NCBI GenBank assembly: GCA_029060625.1
Contig: JAIDTO010000065.1
Location: forward strand, 1 to 33,810
DNA length: 33,810 nucleotides
Reading direction: 5' to 3'
Source of the DNA: Muribaculaceae bacterium
Lineage (GTDB): Bacteria > Bacteroidota > Bacteroidia > Bacteroidales > Muribaculaceae
Every line of letters begins with the position of its first letter. Position 1 is the first letter of the stretch. The notes below the pieces were generated by a model. That model searched no databases. It saw nothing but the letters and a program-made list of their open reading frames with translations, and was not told the origin of the DNA. Made by a program: the position numbers and the translations under genes. Of the stretch, positions 18,407 to 28,000 are shown piece by piece.

Positions 18407-20788
18407 TTATTTTCTGAAGATAGCTGCCACTGCAGCTGTCATAGATGCTATTGAACCTAATGTGGTAGCTATAGAAAGCACCTTTGTCCAGTCAAAGCCT
18501 GGTGATTCAGGTTTAGTCGGCACAATAATCTGGCATCCCGGCTCTATTGCTACGTTACCACTTGCCCTTGATATTGAACCGTTCATATAGACGATATAAG
18601 TCTTGTTCTTTTTGGCGCGGTCGCCATAGCCGCCGGCTTGTTCGATGTAGTATTTGAGTTTTTTCCCGGGAACATATACTACTGTGTTAGGAAAGAGTAC
18701 ATCGCCGGTAATAGATACTGTGCTCTGCTGCTCCGGGATAAAAATCTGGTCACCCGGCTGAAGAATGAAGTCCTCAGTCGACCCCGGCGATTGAATAGCT
18801 GTCTGAAGGTCAATGCCGACATAGAACTGGTTGGAGGTTGCAGATGGGTCGATGATAATGCTGTCTTCCGATTGATTGTGGGAGCTTGCAAGACGCATTG
18901 TCTCATTTCGAATCTCTCGTTGGTCGGCTGTACGCAGACGTCTGAGGTAGGCTCCCTTCACATATGCACTTTCGAGTACTCCTCCAGCACGGCGTACGAG
19001 GTCTGATACTCTTTCGTTACGCGCCTCAATTACGTAGTTGCCCGGGTATAGCACTTCTCCATTGAGTGTGACAGTCTGCTGTGCGCTATAAGCAGGACTT
19101 TTTCTTACCTGAACAAGGTCATAAGGTTTAAGCATGAATTCAGCAGCTTTGCTCACGTCAAGACCTTCCTCTATATCAACAGTGAAGGTTTCAGCAAGCT
19201 GGTTGGTTGCGTCTGTTGCATTCTGGTCGATGATGCGTCGTGAGATTTCCACGCGCGCTGTAGATGCACCTTCGCGAAGACCTCCTGCTTGAAGAATAAG
19301 ATCTTTTAGTGTAGTGCCCTCTGCGTATGGATAAGTACCCGGGGAGAATACAAAACCTTGGATAGTGAATCCGCCTCGTTCTGTGATAGAATTGATATTG
19401 ATGATATTGATTATATCGTTTTTGCGAAGTTCGATATCCGCCTCAGTTCCGTCCATTATATTTCCAAGGTTGATGGATAATACTTCAAGTGAACGGTCCG
19501 GTTTTTCGCGATACATAAGTGCACGTCCCAGATACGCGTCGTCGGTGAGTCCTTCGGCTGTCTGGATCAATTGGCGAAGTGTCTTGACATTATCATTTAT
19601 GGCATATGTGCCGGGACGATAGACTGATCCTCCGATTTCCACTTTATTAGTAAATTCATCGGTGACAACTCCAATTGAAACTACATCGCCATCTTTAAGA
19701 TAATATGAAGTGTAATCAGCACGGTCAACGGTATTAAGTTCCTTATCCAGACCATTGAGACGAAGCACGCGGACTACATCACTGTATGCATCTCCGGTGA
19801 ATCCACCTGCGTATTCTATCAATTTTGATATGGGCTCGTTATTCTTTAGCTCATAAAACATAGGACGCTTTACGTTGCCTTCTACGTGTACAAGCTCGTT
19901 GTATGGAGGCACAATAATCACGTCTCCTTCTTGAAGACGAACATTTCCTACGTCCTTGCCCTTGAATAGGAAGTCATACACGTCTATGGATGATAATTTC
20001 TTTCCATTTCGGAATATCTCAATATTTCGAACTGAGCCTATGTCATTGACGCCACCTGCATTATAAAGGGCATGGAAGGCATTTGAGAAGGGTGATATCC
20101 TAAATGTGCCAGGCCTTCTCACTTCTCCTAATACATCTATCTGGATTGAACGTATCTGTCCTAAAGTCAAATTGATGTCCGTATCGCTTCCTACTCCGGA
20201 ATATTTTTTTGCAAATATATTCTTGAGCTGTTTGTTAGCTTCGTCAACAGTAAGTCCGTTAAGATACACCGGACCGAGCTGTGAGATCATAATGCGTCCA
20301 TCAGGTGATATCTGCTGTCGAATATTGTCTTCGCTGACACCCCAGATGTCGATGATCACTTCATCACCAGGACCAAGTCGATAATTCTTTGGTGTAGCCA
20401 TATTTGAATTTGGCTCGAAAGTCAGTGCACGGGAATTGAAGATGTCATGGCCGTATATTGATTTTCGGGCAGTCGTGCTTTCATCCACATCTTCTACAGC
20501 GTGGTTGTCTGCTTCGCTTTCTGCCACTTCTTCTCGAAGCCTGTTGCGTAGTGCTCCCCCTGTGGTAGCATTGACTTGAGTGTTTTGTTCCTCCGCATAT
20601 TGGGCACGGATTCTACGGATTTGGTCAGCTGAAACGCCTTGTGCCAGTAGCTCTTTGGCAATCTGATTTTGTGACTTGCCAGTAGCAGCCTCAGTCTTGA
20701 TGTAAGTTATCACTTGCTCGTCGGTCAGGGCCATCGCCGGTAGGGCGCAGAGCAGCATCAACGGTACTAAAAAACGGGTTACCTTCAT
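18407..20788 (-). CDS. Polysaccharide export protein with multiple SLBB domains (Wza-like)
   Basis: NYRLGPGDEVIIDIWGVSEDNIRQQISPDGRIMISQLGPVYLNGLT (Poly_export); repeated SLBB motifs such as VEGNVKRPMFYELK, IGGSVYRPGTYAIND, LNGEVLYPGNYVIE, ITGDVLFPNTVVYVPG. Confidence 0.93.
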   Translation of the reverse strand: MKVTRFLVPLMLLCALPAMALTDEQVITYIKTEAATGKSQNQIAKELLAQGVSADQIRRIRAQYAEEQNTQVNATTGGALRNRLREEVAESEADNHAVEDVDESTTARKSIYGHDIFNSRALTFEPNSNMATPKNYRLGPGDEVIIDIWGVSEDNIRQQISPDGRIMISQLGPVYLNGLTVDEANKQLKNIFAKKYSGVGSDTDINLTLGQIRSIQIDVLGEVRRPGTFRISPFSNAFHALYNAGGVNDIGSVRNIEIFRNGKKLSSIDVYDFLFKGKDVGNVRLQEGDVIIVPPYNELVHVEGNVKRPMFYELKNNEPISKLIEYAGGFTGDAYSDVVRVLRLNGLDKELNTVDRADYTSYYLKDGDVVSIGVVTDEFTNKVEIGGSVYRPGTYAINDNVKTLRQLIQTAEGLTDDAYLGRALMYREKPDRSLEVLSINLGNIMDGTEADIELRKNDIINIININSITERGGFTIQGFVFSPGTYPYAEGTTLKDLILQAGGLREGASTARVEISRRIIDQNATDATNQLAETFTVDIEEGLDVSKAAEFMLKPYDLVQVRKSPAYSAQQTVTLNGEVLYPGNYVIEARNERVSDLVRRAGGVLESAYVKGAYLRRLRTADQREIRNETMRLASSHNQSEDSIIIDPSATSNQFYVGIDLQTAIQSPGSTEDFILQPGDQIFIPEQQSTVSITGDVLFPNTVVYVPGKKLKYYIEQAGGYGDRAKKNKTYIVYMNGSISRASGNVAIEPGCQIIVPTKPESPGFDWTKVLSIATTLGSIASMTAAVAAIFRK

Positions 20789-20840
20789 ATCCTTGTAAAA
20801 AGTTGTTTTCGTTGAAAGCGATAAAACGCTATAATTTTTG

Positions 20841-20871
20841 CAAAATTAATAAAATTTATCGTTATAGCCAA
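20841..20871 (-). promoter_or_regulatory. Bacteroidota-type promoter for the polysaccharide export operon: TTGG-N19-TAATTTTG
   Basis: Minus strand TTGG (20868-20871) and TAATTTTG (20841-20848), spacer 19 nt, about 50 nt upstream of the SLBB start. Confidence 0.65.
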
Positions 20872-20986
20872 TATTTAAGGATTCTTTTTTTACGAAGTTT
20901 AAACAACTTCTTAATAAACTTTTTGAGACAATGGCGTTAGATGTATGAAAAAGTTCTCTATGTTGAAAAACTTGGCATAGAAAGAA

Positions 20987-21020
20987 AAAGGTCCAATAGC
21001 TTAAAAGCTATTGGACCTTT
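20987..21020 (-). terminator. Strong terminator of tRNA-Ser(GCT)
   Basis: Perfect 16-nt arms aaaggtccaatagctt / aagctattggaccttt, with T-rich sequence following on the minus strand. Confidence 0.85.
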
Positions 21021-21021
21021 G

Positions 21022-21108
21022 CGGTGAGGACGAGATTCGAACTCGTGGTAGGATTGCTCCTACGTCAGTTTAGCAAACTGGTGGTTTCAGCCACTCACCC
21101 ACCTCACC
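21022..21108 (-). tRNA. tRNA-Ser (anticodon GCT)
   Basis: Minus strand GGTGAGGTGGGTGAGTGGCTGAAACC...CAGTTTGCTAAACTG...GTTCGAATCTCGTCCTCACCG; 7-bp acceptor stem, long variable arm; CCA not encoded. Confidence 0.93.
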
Positions 21109-21135
21109 ATAAGAGGTTTCCTCTCATTTGCGGTG

Positions 21136-21167
21136 CAAAGTTAATAAGAAAATTTGAATCTGCCAAA
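21136..21167 (-). promoter_or_regulatory. Bacteroidota-type promoter for tRNA-Ser(GCT): TTTG-N20-TAACTTTG
   Basis: Minus strand TTTG (21164-21167) and TAACTTTG (21136-21143), spacer 20 nt. Confidence 0.75.
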
Positions 21168-21231
21168 TTTTTTGCAATTTTTTTTGAAAAAGACATCGCA
21201 TTGGCTCTGTCTGGCATTCCAATGGGATGTT

Positions 21232-22140
21232 TTAGATTGGAATCCTGAGTCCTTCTTTGCCGAGGATTACATTTGGGAATATGCTTCGGGCTTCTTCCAA
21301 AAAAAGTGAGTCGTCTTTGTAGCGGGAAGAGTAGTGCCCGGTAACCAGTCGTCGTGCTCCTGCATCCTTTGCAATTCGAGCAGCCTCGGCTGCGGTGGAA
21401 TGCCCTCGTTCTTTTGCCTTGTCACTGTCTGGCGTGAGGTATGTGGTCTCATGGAAGAGCAAATCTACTCCTCTTATCTTAGAAGCCAAGTCAGGGATAT
21501 AAGATGTATCGCTGATGTGGGCGTAGCTTCGTGGGGGATTCGGGTCTTTAGTAAGAATTGAATTTGCGATGACGGAGCCGTCGGGCTTTATGAAGTCTTC
21601 TCCTGCCTTGATGCGGTTGAAAGCCCATATCGGCACACCGTGGAAGTCGCACATGGCCCTGTCTATATGGCGTAGGCCTGGCTTTTCCTCAAATACGTAT
21701 CCCACTGCCGGAATCTTATGGCGTAGAGGAACCGTCCTCACTCGCAATGAATCATTTTCAAACACTATGGCTTCTTCCGGACGAATGACGTTGATCTTGA
21801 CATCTATCGGAAGTCCTCGGTTGAAATAGTCAAACATTGTAGACAGAATTTTTTTCCCATCCTCAAAAGTATGGATGGTTATGTCGCCCTCAAGCCCGGA
21901 AAGTGCCATGGTGCCGATAAGTCCCGGCAGCCCGAATACATGGTCGCCATGAAGGTGAGTCAGGAAGATGTGGTTGAGTCGCGGAAGCTTAAGCCTCTGT
22001 CGTTGCAGTTCCTTTTGTGCTCCTTCGCCGCAGTCGATCATAAACAGATTTTCCCTGAAGTTGACCACGGTGCATGATGGATTGTGCACCGGCGATGGCT
22101 TGGCGCTTCCGCATCCTAATATGTTTATTTCAAATTTCAC
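21232..22140 (-). CDS. rnz: Ribonuclease Z
   Basis: ILGCGSAKPSPVHNPSCTVVNF; metal motif FLTHLHGDHVFGLPGL; LLFHETTYL; GHSTAAEAARIAKDAGARRLVTGHYSSRY. Confidence 0.95.
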   Translation of the reverse strand: MKFEINILGCGSAKPSPVHNPSCTVVNFRENLFMIDCGEGAQKELQRQRLKLPRLNHIFLTHLHGDHVFGLPGLIGTMALSGLEGDITIHTFEDGKKILSTMFDYFNRGLPIDVKINVIRPEEAIVFENDSLRVRTVPLRHKIPAVGYVFEEKPGLRHIDRAMCDFHGVPIWAFNRIKAGEDFIKPDGSVIANSILTKDPNPPRSYAHISDTSYIPDLASKIRGVDLLFHETTYLTPDSDKAKERGHSTAAEAARIAKDAGARRLVTGHYSSRYKDDSLFLEEARSIFPNVILGKEGLRIPI

Positions 22141-22171
22141 AACTTCTCAGTTCAAATTCACAAATCAAAAT

Positions 22172-23389
22172 TTATTTCCTGAGCATCTGCTCGTAGTCTT
22201 TGGCAAGTCCTCCGGTTCCTGTTTCCTTGTAGAGTGAAGGGATGTCGTGTCCGGTCTCTTTCATCACTGTCACAAGCTTGTCGAAAGAAACGCGGTGGCT
22301 TCCATCGGTGAATGAAGCATAGACGTTGGCATCCAGGGCGCGGGCAGCTGCATAGGCATTGCGTTCGATGCAGGGAATCTGCACGAGCCCGCAAACAGGG
22401 TCGCATGTCATGCCAAGGTGGTGTTCCAGTCCCATTTCTGCAGCATATTCTATCTGTGCAGGGCTCCCTCCAAAGAGTTGGGTGGCAGCGGCGGCAGCCA
22501 TGGCGCAAGCCACGCCTACCTCGCCTTGGCAACCAACGTCAGCACCGGATATAGAAGCGTTGTGCTTCACTACATTGCCGAAAAGTCCTGCGGTAGCCAA
22601 AGCATGCACCATTTGTGCATCGGCAAAATGGCGGCTTTCCCATAGATGATAGAGCACTCCCGGGATGACTCCGCTTGATCCGCAGGTGGGAGCCGTGACT
22701 ATCTCTCCGCCTGAGGCATTTTCTTCGCTTACGGCAAGGGCATAGGCGAATACTCGGCCTCTGCTCTTGAGATTGTCTTTGTATCCTCCGGCTTTCACAA
22801 AGTATGCGCATGCCTTTCGTTGAAGATTGAGTGGGCCGGGGAGCCTGCCTTCGCGATTAAGTCCGCGTTCCACTGCATCTTTCATGACCTTCCATACTTC
22901 CAAAAGATAGTCCCATATCTCCGGACCCTCGCATTGCTCCACGTATTCCCAATATGTATGGCCCGTACGTTCGCAATATGCCATGATGTCGCTGATGGTA
23001 TTGAGAGGGTATATTTCCCCTGATTCTGTGTGAGGCTTGCCTGGCTCTTCGAGAGCTCCGCCGCCGACGCTGAATACTGTCCATTCCCCTGTCTGGTTGC
23101 CATCGGCGTCAAGACAGCGAAATTTCATGCCGTTCGGGTGGAAATCGAGGAAAGTGTCAGGACGCCATATGATTTCTGTCTCCTTCCCTGATTTTGAGAG
23201 TTCATCAAGAATAGCCACGTCAGTCATATGTCCTTTCCCGGTGGCGGCGAGGCTTCCATATAGAGTCACTTCGAAGTGGTCTGCTTCCGGATGCTGGTCG
23301 CGAAATGTCTGGGCTGCTTTGCGTGGCCCCATCGTATGTGAAGAGGATGGCCCGGTTCCTATCCTGAATAATTCGCGTAAGGATTTCAT
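22172..23389 (-). CDS. sdaA: L-serine ammonia-lyase (iron-sulfur type, single chain)
   Basis: IGTGPSSSHTMGPRKAA; APTCGSSGVIPGVL; ISGADVGCQGEVGVACAMAAA; HHLGMTCDPVCGLVQIPCIERNAYAAARA. Confidence 0.95.
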   Translation of the reverse strand: MKSLRELFRIGTGPSSSHTMGPRKAAQTFRDQHPEADHFEVTLYGSLAATGKGHMTDVAILDELSKSGKETEIIWRPDTFLDFHPNGMKFRCLDADGNQTGEWTVFSVGGGALEEPGKPHTESGEIYPLNTISDIMAYCERTGHTYWEYVEQCEGPEIWDYLLEVWKVMKDAVERGLNREGRLPGPLNLQRKACAYFVKAGGYKDNLKSRGRVFAYALAVSEENASGGEIVTAPTCGSSGVIPGVLYHLWESRHFADAQMVHALATAGLFGNVVKHNASISGADVGCQGEVGVACAMAAAAATQLFGGSPAQIEYAAEMGLEHHLGMTCDPVCGLVQIPCIERNAYAAARALDANVYASFTDGSHRVSFDKLVTVMKETGHDIPSLYKETGTGGLAKDYEQMLRK

Positions 23390-23455
23390 GTGAAGGTGTC
23401 TAAGGATGGTTTATAAATGATAGGTAAGTTGAGGAGAGGAGTATTCGTAATGAAA

Positions 23456-23485
23456 AAAGGCTCGGAGATAAATCAACGAGCCTTT
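23456..23485 (-). terminator. Terminator downstream of the tandem tRNA-Ser pair
   Basis: Minus strand aaaggctcg-ttgatttatctc-cgagccttt followed by TTT; 9-bp perfect stem. Confidence 0.8.
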
Positions 23486-23488
23486 GTA

Positions 23489-23577
<89 letters not shown>

Positions 23578-23607
23578 GAAAATATGTCTGCTTCTTGGAA
23601 GCTCCTG

Positions 23608-23695
23608 CGGAGTGACCGAGATTCGAACTCGGGATACGCTTTTGGCGTATACACGCTTTCCAGGCGTGCCTCTTCAGCCACTCGAGCATCACTCC
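23608..23695 (-). tRNA. tRNA-Ser (anticodon GGA)
   Basis: Minus strand GGAGTGATGCTCGAGTGGCTGAAGAGGCACGCCTGGAAAGCGTG...GAGTTCGAATCTCGGTCACTCCG. Confidence 0.93.
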
Positions 23696-23704
23696 AAAAA
23701 GAAG

Positions 23705-23737
23705 TTGCAGTCGCTAAACCTGCGTTTGCGACTGCAA
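23705..23737. repeat. Inverted repeat ttgcagtcgc-N13-gcgactgcaa in the tRNA-Ser leader
   Basis: 10-bp perfect arms 23705-23714 and 23728-23737, overlapping the end of the -7 box and the expected TSS. Confidence 0.8.
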
Positions 23738-23766
23738 AATTAGTAATAATTTTTGGTTCCTCCAAA
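23735..23766 (-). promoter_or_regulatory. Bacteroidota-type promoter for the tandem tRNA-Ser operon: TTTG-N20-TAATTTTG
   Basis: Minus strand TTTG (23763-23766) and TAATTTTG (23735-23742), spacer 20 nt. Confidence 0.75.
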
Positions 23767-23796
23767 TTTTTACCGAATTTTTTTCTAAATTTTTTT

Positions 23797-24699
23797 TTAG
23801 AACCCGGGTTTCAGTATGGAGCAGCCTCTGAATGATACATTGCGGCCGTCGAGCTTATAGTTGATAGATACTTCTGTAAGGTCAGGAGATGTCAGGTAAA
23901 GTGAGAAGTCAGTAGCAGCAAAACCTACCGAGTCTACCATAGCTGCCTGATTATCTTTTTTGCCAAGGATTGTGGTCAATGGGGCTGGAGACTGAAGATA
24001 GAAGTCCTCATGTGTGAATACTACCGGAATATCAGCAAAACGTATCACCTTAGGGAATGATTTGTCTTGATCGGCTGAGAGCTCAGCATTATACACATAT
24101 ACCTTGGCAGTTTTCTTTTCGAAGTCGATGTCTGCTACATAGTCTGAGCCCTTGGTGGTGTGCGATTCTCCTGCGGTTGAAGATATAGTCTGTCCTCTGA
24201 ACATGACTGTGGGCCAGAAAGTTTGCACGCTGTAGCGGTCGTTGAGCGTATAGCTCAGGTCAAGACGTTGTACGATTGGGACATTGTAGACAGGGTTTAG
24301 GAGGTTGCTCATGGCAGCATAGCCGAATACGAAAGTTCCCTTTAAGTCACTGACGTTGCTTCCGGCACTCCCATATCTGGAGAAATATACATTGTAGACA
24401 TCGCCGATGCCATCCACTTTAAATGATGTGGTGCGTAAGCCCATTGTGTCTGTCTCGAATGAATGCTTCTGGTTGTTGATGATGATGTCGTTGGCCTTGA
24501 CATCTACTACCTGTCTTGAAATATTGTTTTTGACCTCATATGTGACATCAGAAGTTTGTGCCATCTGTGATGGATCTTGTTTGTCTATGATCAAATTGTA
24601 TTCGCGGTAGTTGATGGTCTGATACGAGTCTTTGGTCTCTGTATTGCAGGAGGCAAGGACAAGTATCATTGCTGCAAACGGTAAGATTACTTTCTTCAT
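23797..24699 (-). CDS. Predicted lipoprotein of unknown function
   Basis: Signal peptide with lipobox MKKVILPFAAMILVLASCNT; 300 aa; beta-rich sequence with no catalytic motif I recognise. Confidence 0.75.
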   Translation of the reverse strand: MKKVILPFAAMILVLASCNTETKDSYQTINYREYNLIIDKQDPSQMAQTSDVTYEVKNNISRQVVDVKANDIIINNQKHSFETDTMGLRTTSFKVDGIGDVYNVYFSRYGSAGSNVSDLKGTFVFGYAAMSNLLNPVYNVPIVQRLDLSYTLNDRYSVQTFWPTVMFRGQTISSTAGESHTTKGSDYVADIDFEKKTAKVYVYNAELSADQDKSFPKVIRFADIPVVFTHEDFYLQSPAPLTTILGKKDNQAAMVDSVGFAATDFSLYLTSPDLTEVSINYKLDGRNVSFRGCSILKPGF

Positions 24700-24987
24700 T
24701 ATGTTATGTTATTAAGAGTTAGCGTTTAATGTTAATATTTATGATTCTTTAAGTGTTTAAGATTTAAGACAAAAGTCTTTCCCATTATATTCTCACCATA
24801 TGAGGCTGCAAAATTAATAAAAAAACTTGTAGGGCAATCATAAAAAAAGAAAATAAGAGTAGATTTATTCATAAAAAATCTAAATTGATTCAGATGATCG
24901 GCTTTTGTGCTACGACATTGTTGACGTATTTCTACTCAAGGTTATGGATTTTGATTGAAAAACGGCTGATTTTTGAAAAATATTTCA

Positions 24988-24995
24988 TATCTTTG
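24988..24995 (+). promoter_or_regulatory. -7 box TATCTTTG upstream of the Tricorn-like protease
   Basis: TATCTTTG about 31 nt upstream of the ATG at 25027; -33 element not clear. Confidence 0.55.
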
Positions 24996-25026
24996 CACAT
25001 CAAACAACTTCTATTTTTAATCAGTC

Positions 25027-28000
25027 ATGAAAAAAACTTTAGTAACGGCTTTCGTCGCGATTGCGGCATCGACGGCACTTGCTGACGCTCCGTTGTGGTT
25101 AAGAGACGTTGCCATATCTCCCGATGGGCAAACTATTGCTTTTACTTATAAGGGTGATGTGTATTCTGTGCCTGCAGCCGGAGGAGCAGCGCGTCAACTT
25201 ACATCTAACGATGCATTTGACTCCAAACCCGTATGGACACCCGATGGAAAAAGAATCGCTTTCCGCAGCGACCGCGAGGGTAGTGATGATATTTTCATTA
25301 TGAATGCGAATGGCGGGAGCGTGAAGCGCCTCACTACTTCCAGTATAGCTGAAATGCCTCTTGCTTTCCTTAATGATTCTATCCTTCTGTTTTCTGCCAA
25401 TGAGATGCCGGCTCGGAATTCAGCCCAGGCCCCGATCTTGCCTCAGACATATTCATTGAATGTGAACAGGCCTGGAACTCGTTCGTCGATGTTCCTCTCG
25501 ATGCCGATGCTGTTTTCTTCAGCCGGACGAGATGGTAAGATAATATTTACAGACAAGAAGGGCTATGAGGATCCTTTCCGTAAACATGAGCGTAGCTCCG
25601 GCACAAACGATATCTGGCTATACGACAATGGCAACTTCCGACAGTTGACTTCGTTCAACGGCCACGACCGCAATGCAGTCTGGGCACCAAAGGCTGATTC
25701 TTTCTTTTTCCTCTCTGAAGAAGATGGAACACTAAATGTATATGCAGCCGACCTTACCGGCAATAAAAGAAAGCTCACCTCTTTTGAAAAGCATCCTGTC
25801 AGAAATCTTTCAGTTTCCGATGGCGGTCTGATGGCATTCAGTTGGGATGGTGAACTCTATACACTTACAGATGGTGGTCAGCCACAGAAAGTGCAGGTTG
25901 ATATCGTCGCGGATGATTATGATGCCGACCTGGTGAAGCGTTACGTATCCGGTGGTGCTTCCTCTTTCTTTCCTGCGCCAAAAGGCAACGAGTTGGCCAT
26001 AGTGATCAGAGGAGACGTCTATGTTACTGATGCCAAATACAAGACCACAAAGAGGATTACCGACACTCCTGATCAGGAGCGCACTGTGAGTATCTCGCCC
26101 GATGGCAAGACAATGGTCTATGACAGTGATCGCGATGGATATTGGCAGCTGTTCACCGCCAAGATAAAGAATCCTAAGGAGGAGCAGTTTGCTTATGCCA
26201 CTGAAATCGTAGAGGAACCTCTCTACAAGTGCGAGACGAGTGCCATGCAGCCTGTCATCAGCCCTGATGGAAAGAAAGTGGCGTTTCTCGAAAACAGGTC
26301 GACTCTTAAGGTCATAGATCTTGACACTAAGAAGGTTACTACAGCACTTGACGGCAAATACAACTATTCTTATTCCGACGGCGACCAGCAGTTTGCATGG
26401 AGTCCCGACAGCCAATGGCTTATCATGAACTATATTGGAGTAGGTGGCTGGAACAATACTGACATTGCCCTTATAAAGGCCGATGGAAGTGAGGTGATAG
26501 ACCTTACGGAGAGTGGTTTCAGCGATGGCAATCCAAAATGGGTGCTCGGCGGCAAGGGCATTACATATGAATCGGCCAAATATGGCATGAAGAACACCGG
26601 AAGCTGGGGCAACCAGAGTGATATCATCCTCATGGTGCTTGATGGAGAAGCTTGGGATGACTTCAATATGACTGAGGAAGAAGCTGACCTGAAGGATAAA
26701 AACAGCCAAGATAAGGAAGATGGTGAGGAAAAAGACAAAAATGATAAAAAAGGTAAGAAAGGAAAGAAAGATAAAAAGGATGTGAAGAAGGAGGATGCTC
26801 CGAAATTTACACCTGACCTTGCCAACCGAAGATACCGCACAAAACGTCTGACCGGCAATTCTGCCCTTATCGGTGATTATTTCCTGACTCCTAAGGGCGA
26901 CAAACTCTACTATACGGCATCCAGCACCGAAGGAAAACGTAATCTTTATTGTCGCGACCTCAAGAAGGGAGATGTGTCAGTGATATCCTCTGGAATCTAT
27001 AGCCTTGAGCCGGATGCAAAAGGGGAGAACCTTTTCCTTTGGGGCAATAGCGGCATTAAAAAGATGAATCTTGCCAACGACAAGATTGATGATGTGGAGT
27101 ATGAAGCTCTCTACGACCGCAGCCCTTCAAAGGAACGCGAATACATATACGACCATATGCTCCGCCAGGTCAACGACAAATTCTATGATGAGAACCTTCA
27201 CGGCGTTGACTGGGCTTATTATGGCGACCACTACCGTAAGTTCCTTCCATACATCTCAAACAATCGTGATTTTGCCGAGATGCTTAGTGAGATTCTTGGA
27301 GAGCTGAATGCATCGCACACCGGCGGCCGTGCTTATGGTGACGGTGCACCGCTTTCTACAGCCTCTCTTGGTGCTTATTTTGATGAGGAATATGACGGTG
27401 CGGGACTTAAGATAGCTGAGATAATCGCACGCGGACCTCTTTCTACAAAAGCAGCAGGCATGAACGTGGGTGATGTCATTCTTGCTATTGATGGCCAGTC
27501 GATTGCTCCACACCAGGACATCAACGCTATGCTCGACGGCAAAGCCGGCAAGAAAGTGCGTCTGTCGGTGAAGGGAACAGATGGCAAGACGAAAGACGTG
27601 ACAGTTCGCCCTGTGTCGATGGGGGCTCTATCTAATCTTAGCTACGACCGTTGGGTTGAGCACAATGAAAAAGTGGTCGACAGCATATCAAACGGTAAGA
27701 TTGGCTACATACATGTGCAGGGTATGAACACCGCAAGCTATCAAAACGCCTACGATCGTCTGCTTGGTAAGTATAGAAATTGTGATGCCGTTGTGGTGGA
27801 TACTCGTTATAATGGTGGCGGTTGGCTGCACAATGACCTTGCAATCCTTCTGAACGGAAAGGAATATGCTCAATATTCACCCCGTGGACAATATATCGGC
27901 AGCGAACCATGGGCACAATGGACAAAACCATCTGCGATGCTTGTCAATGAATGCAACTATAGTGATGCCTCCGGCACCCCATATGTGTTCCAGACTCTCG

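Noticed and set aside
22158-22532. 124-aa minus-strand ORF rich in Arg/Cys
   Set aside because: Alternative frame within sdaA; composition typical of out-of-frame translation.
25810-26709. 299-aa minus-strand ORF
   Set aside because: Fully antisense to the well-supported Tricorn-like protease; no family motif; likely a frame-shadow ORF.
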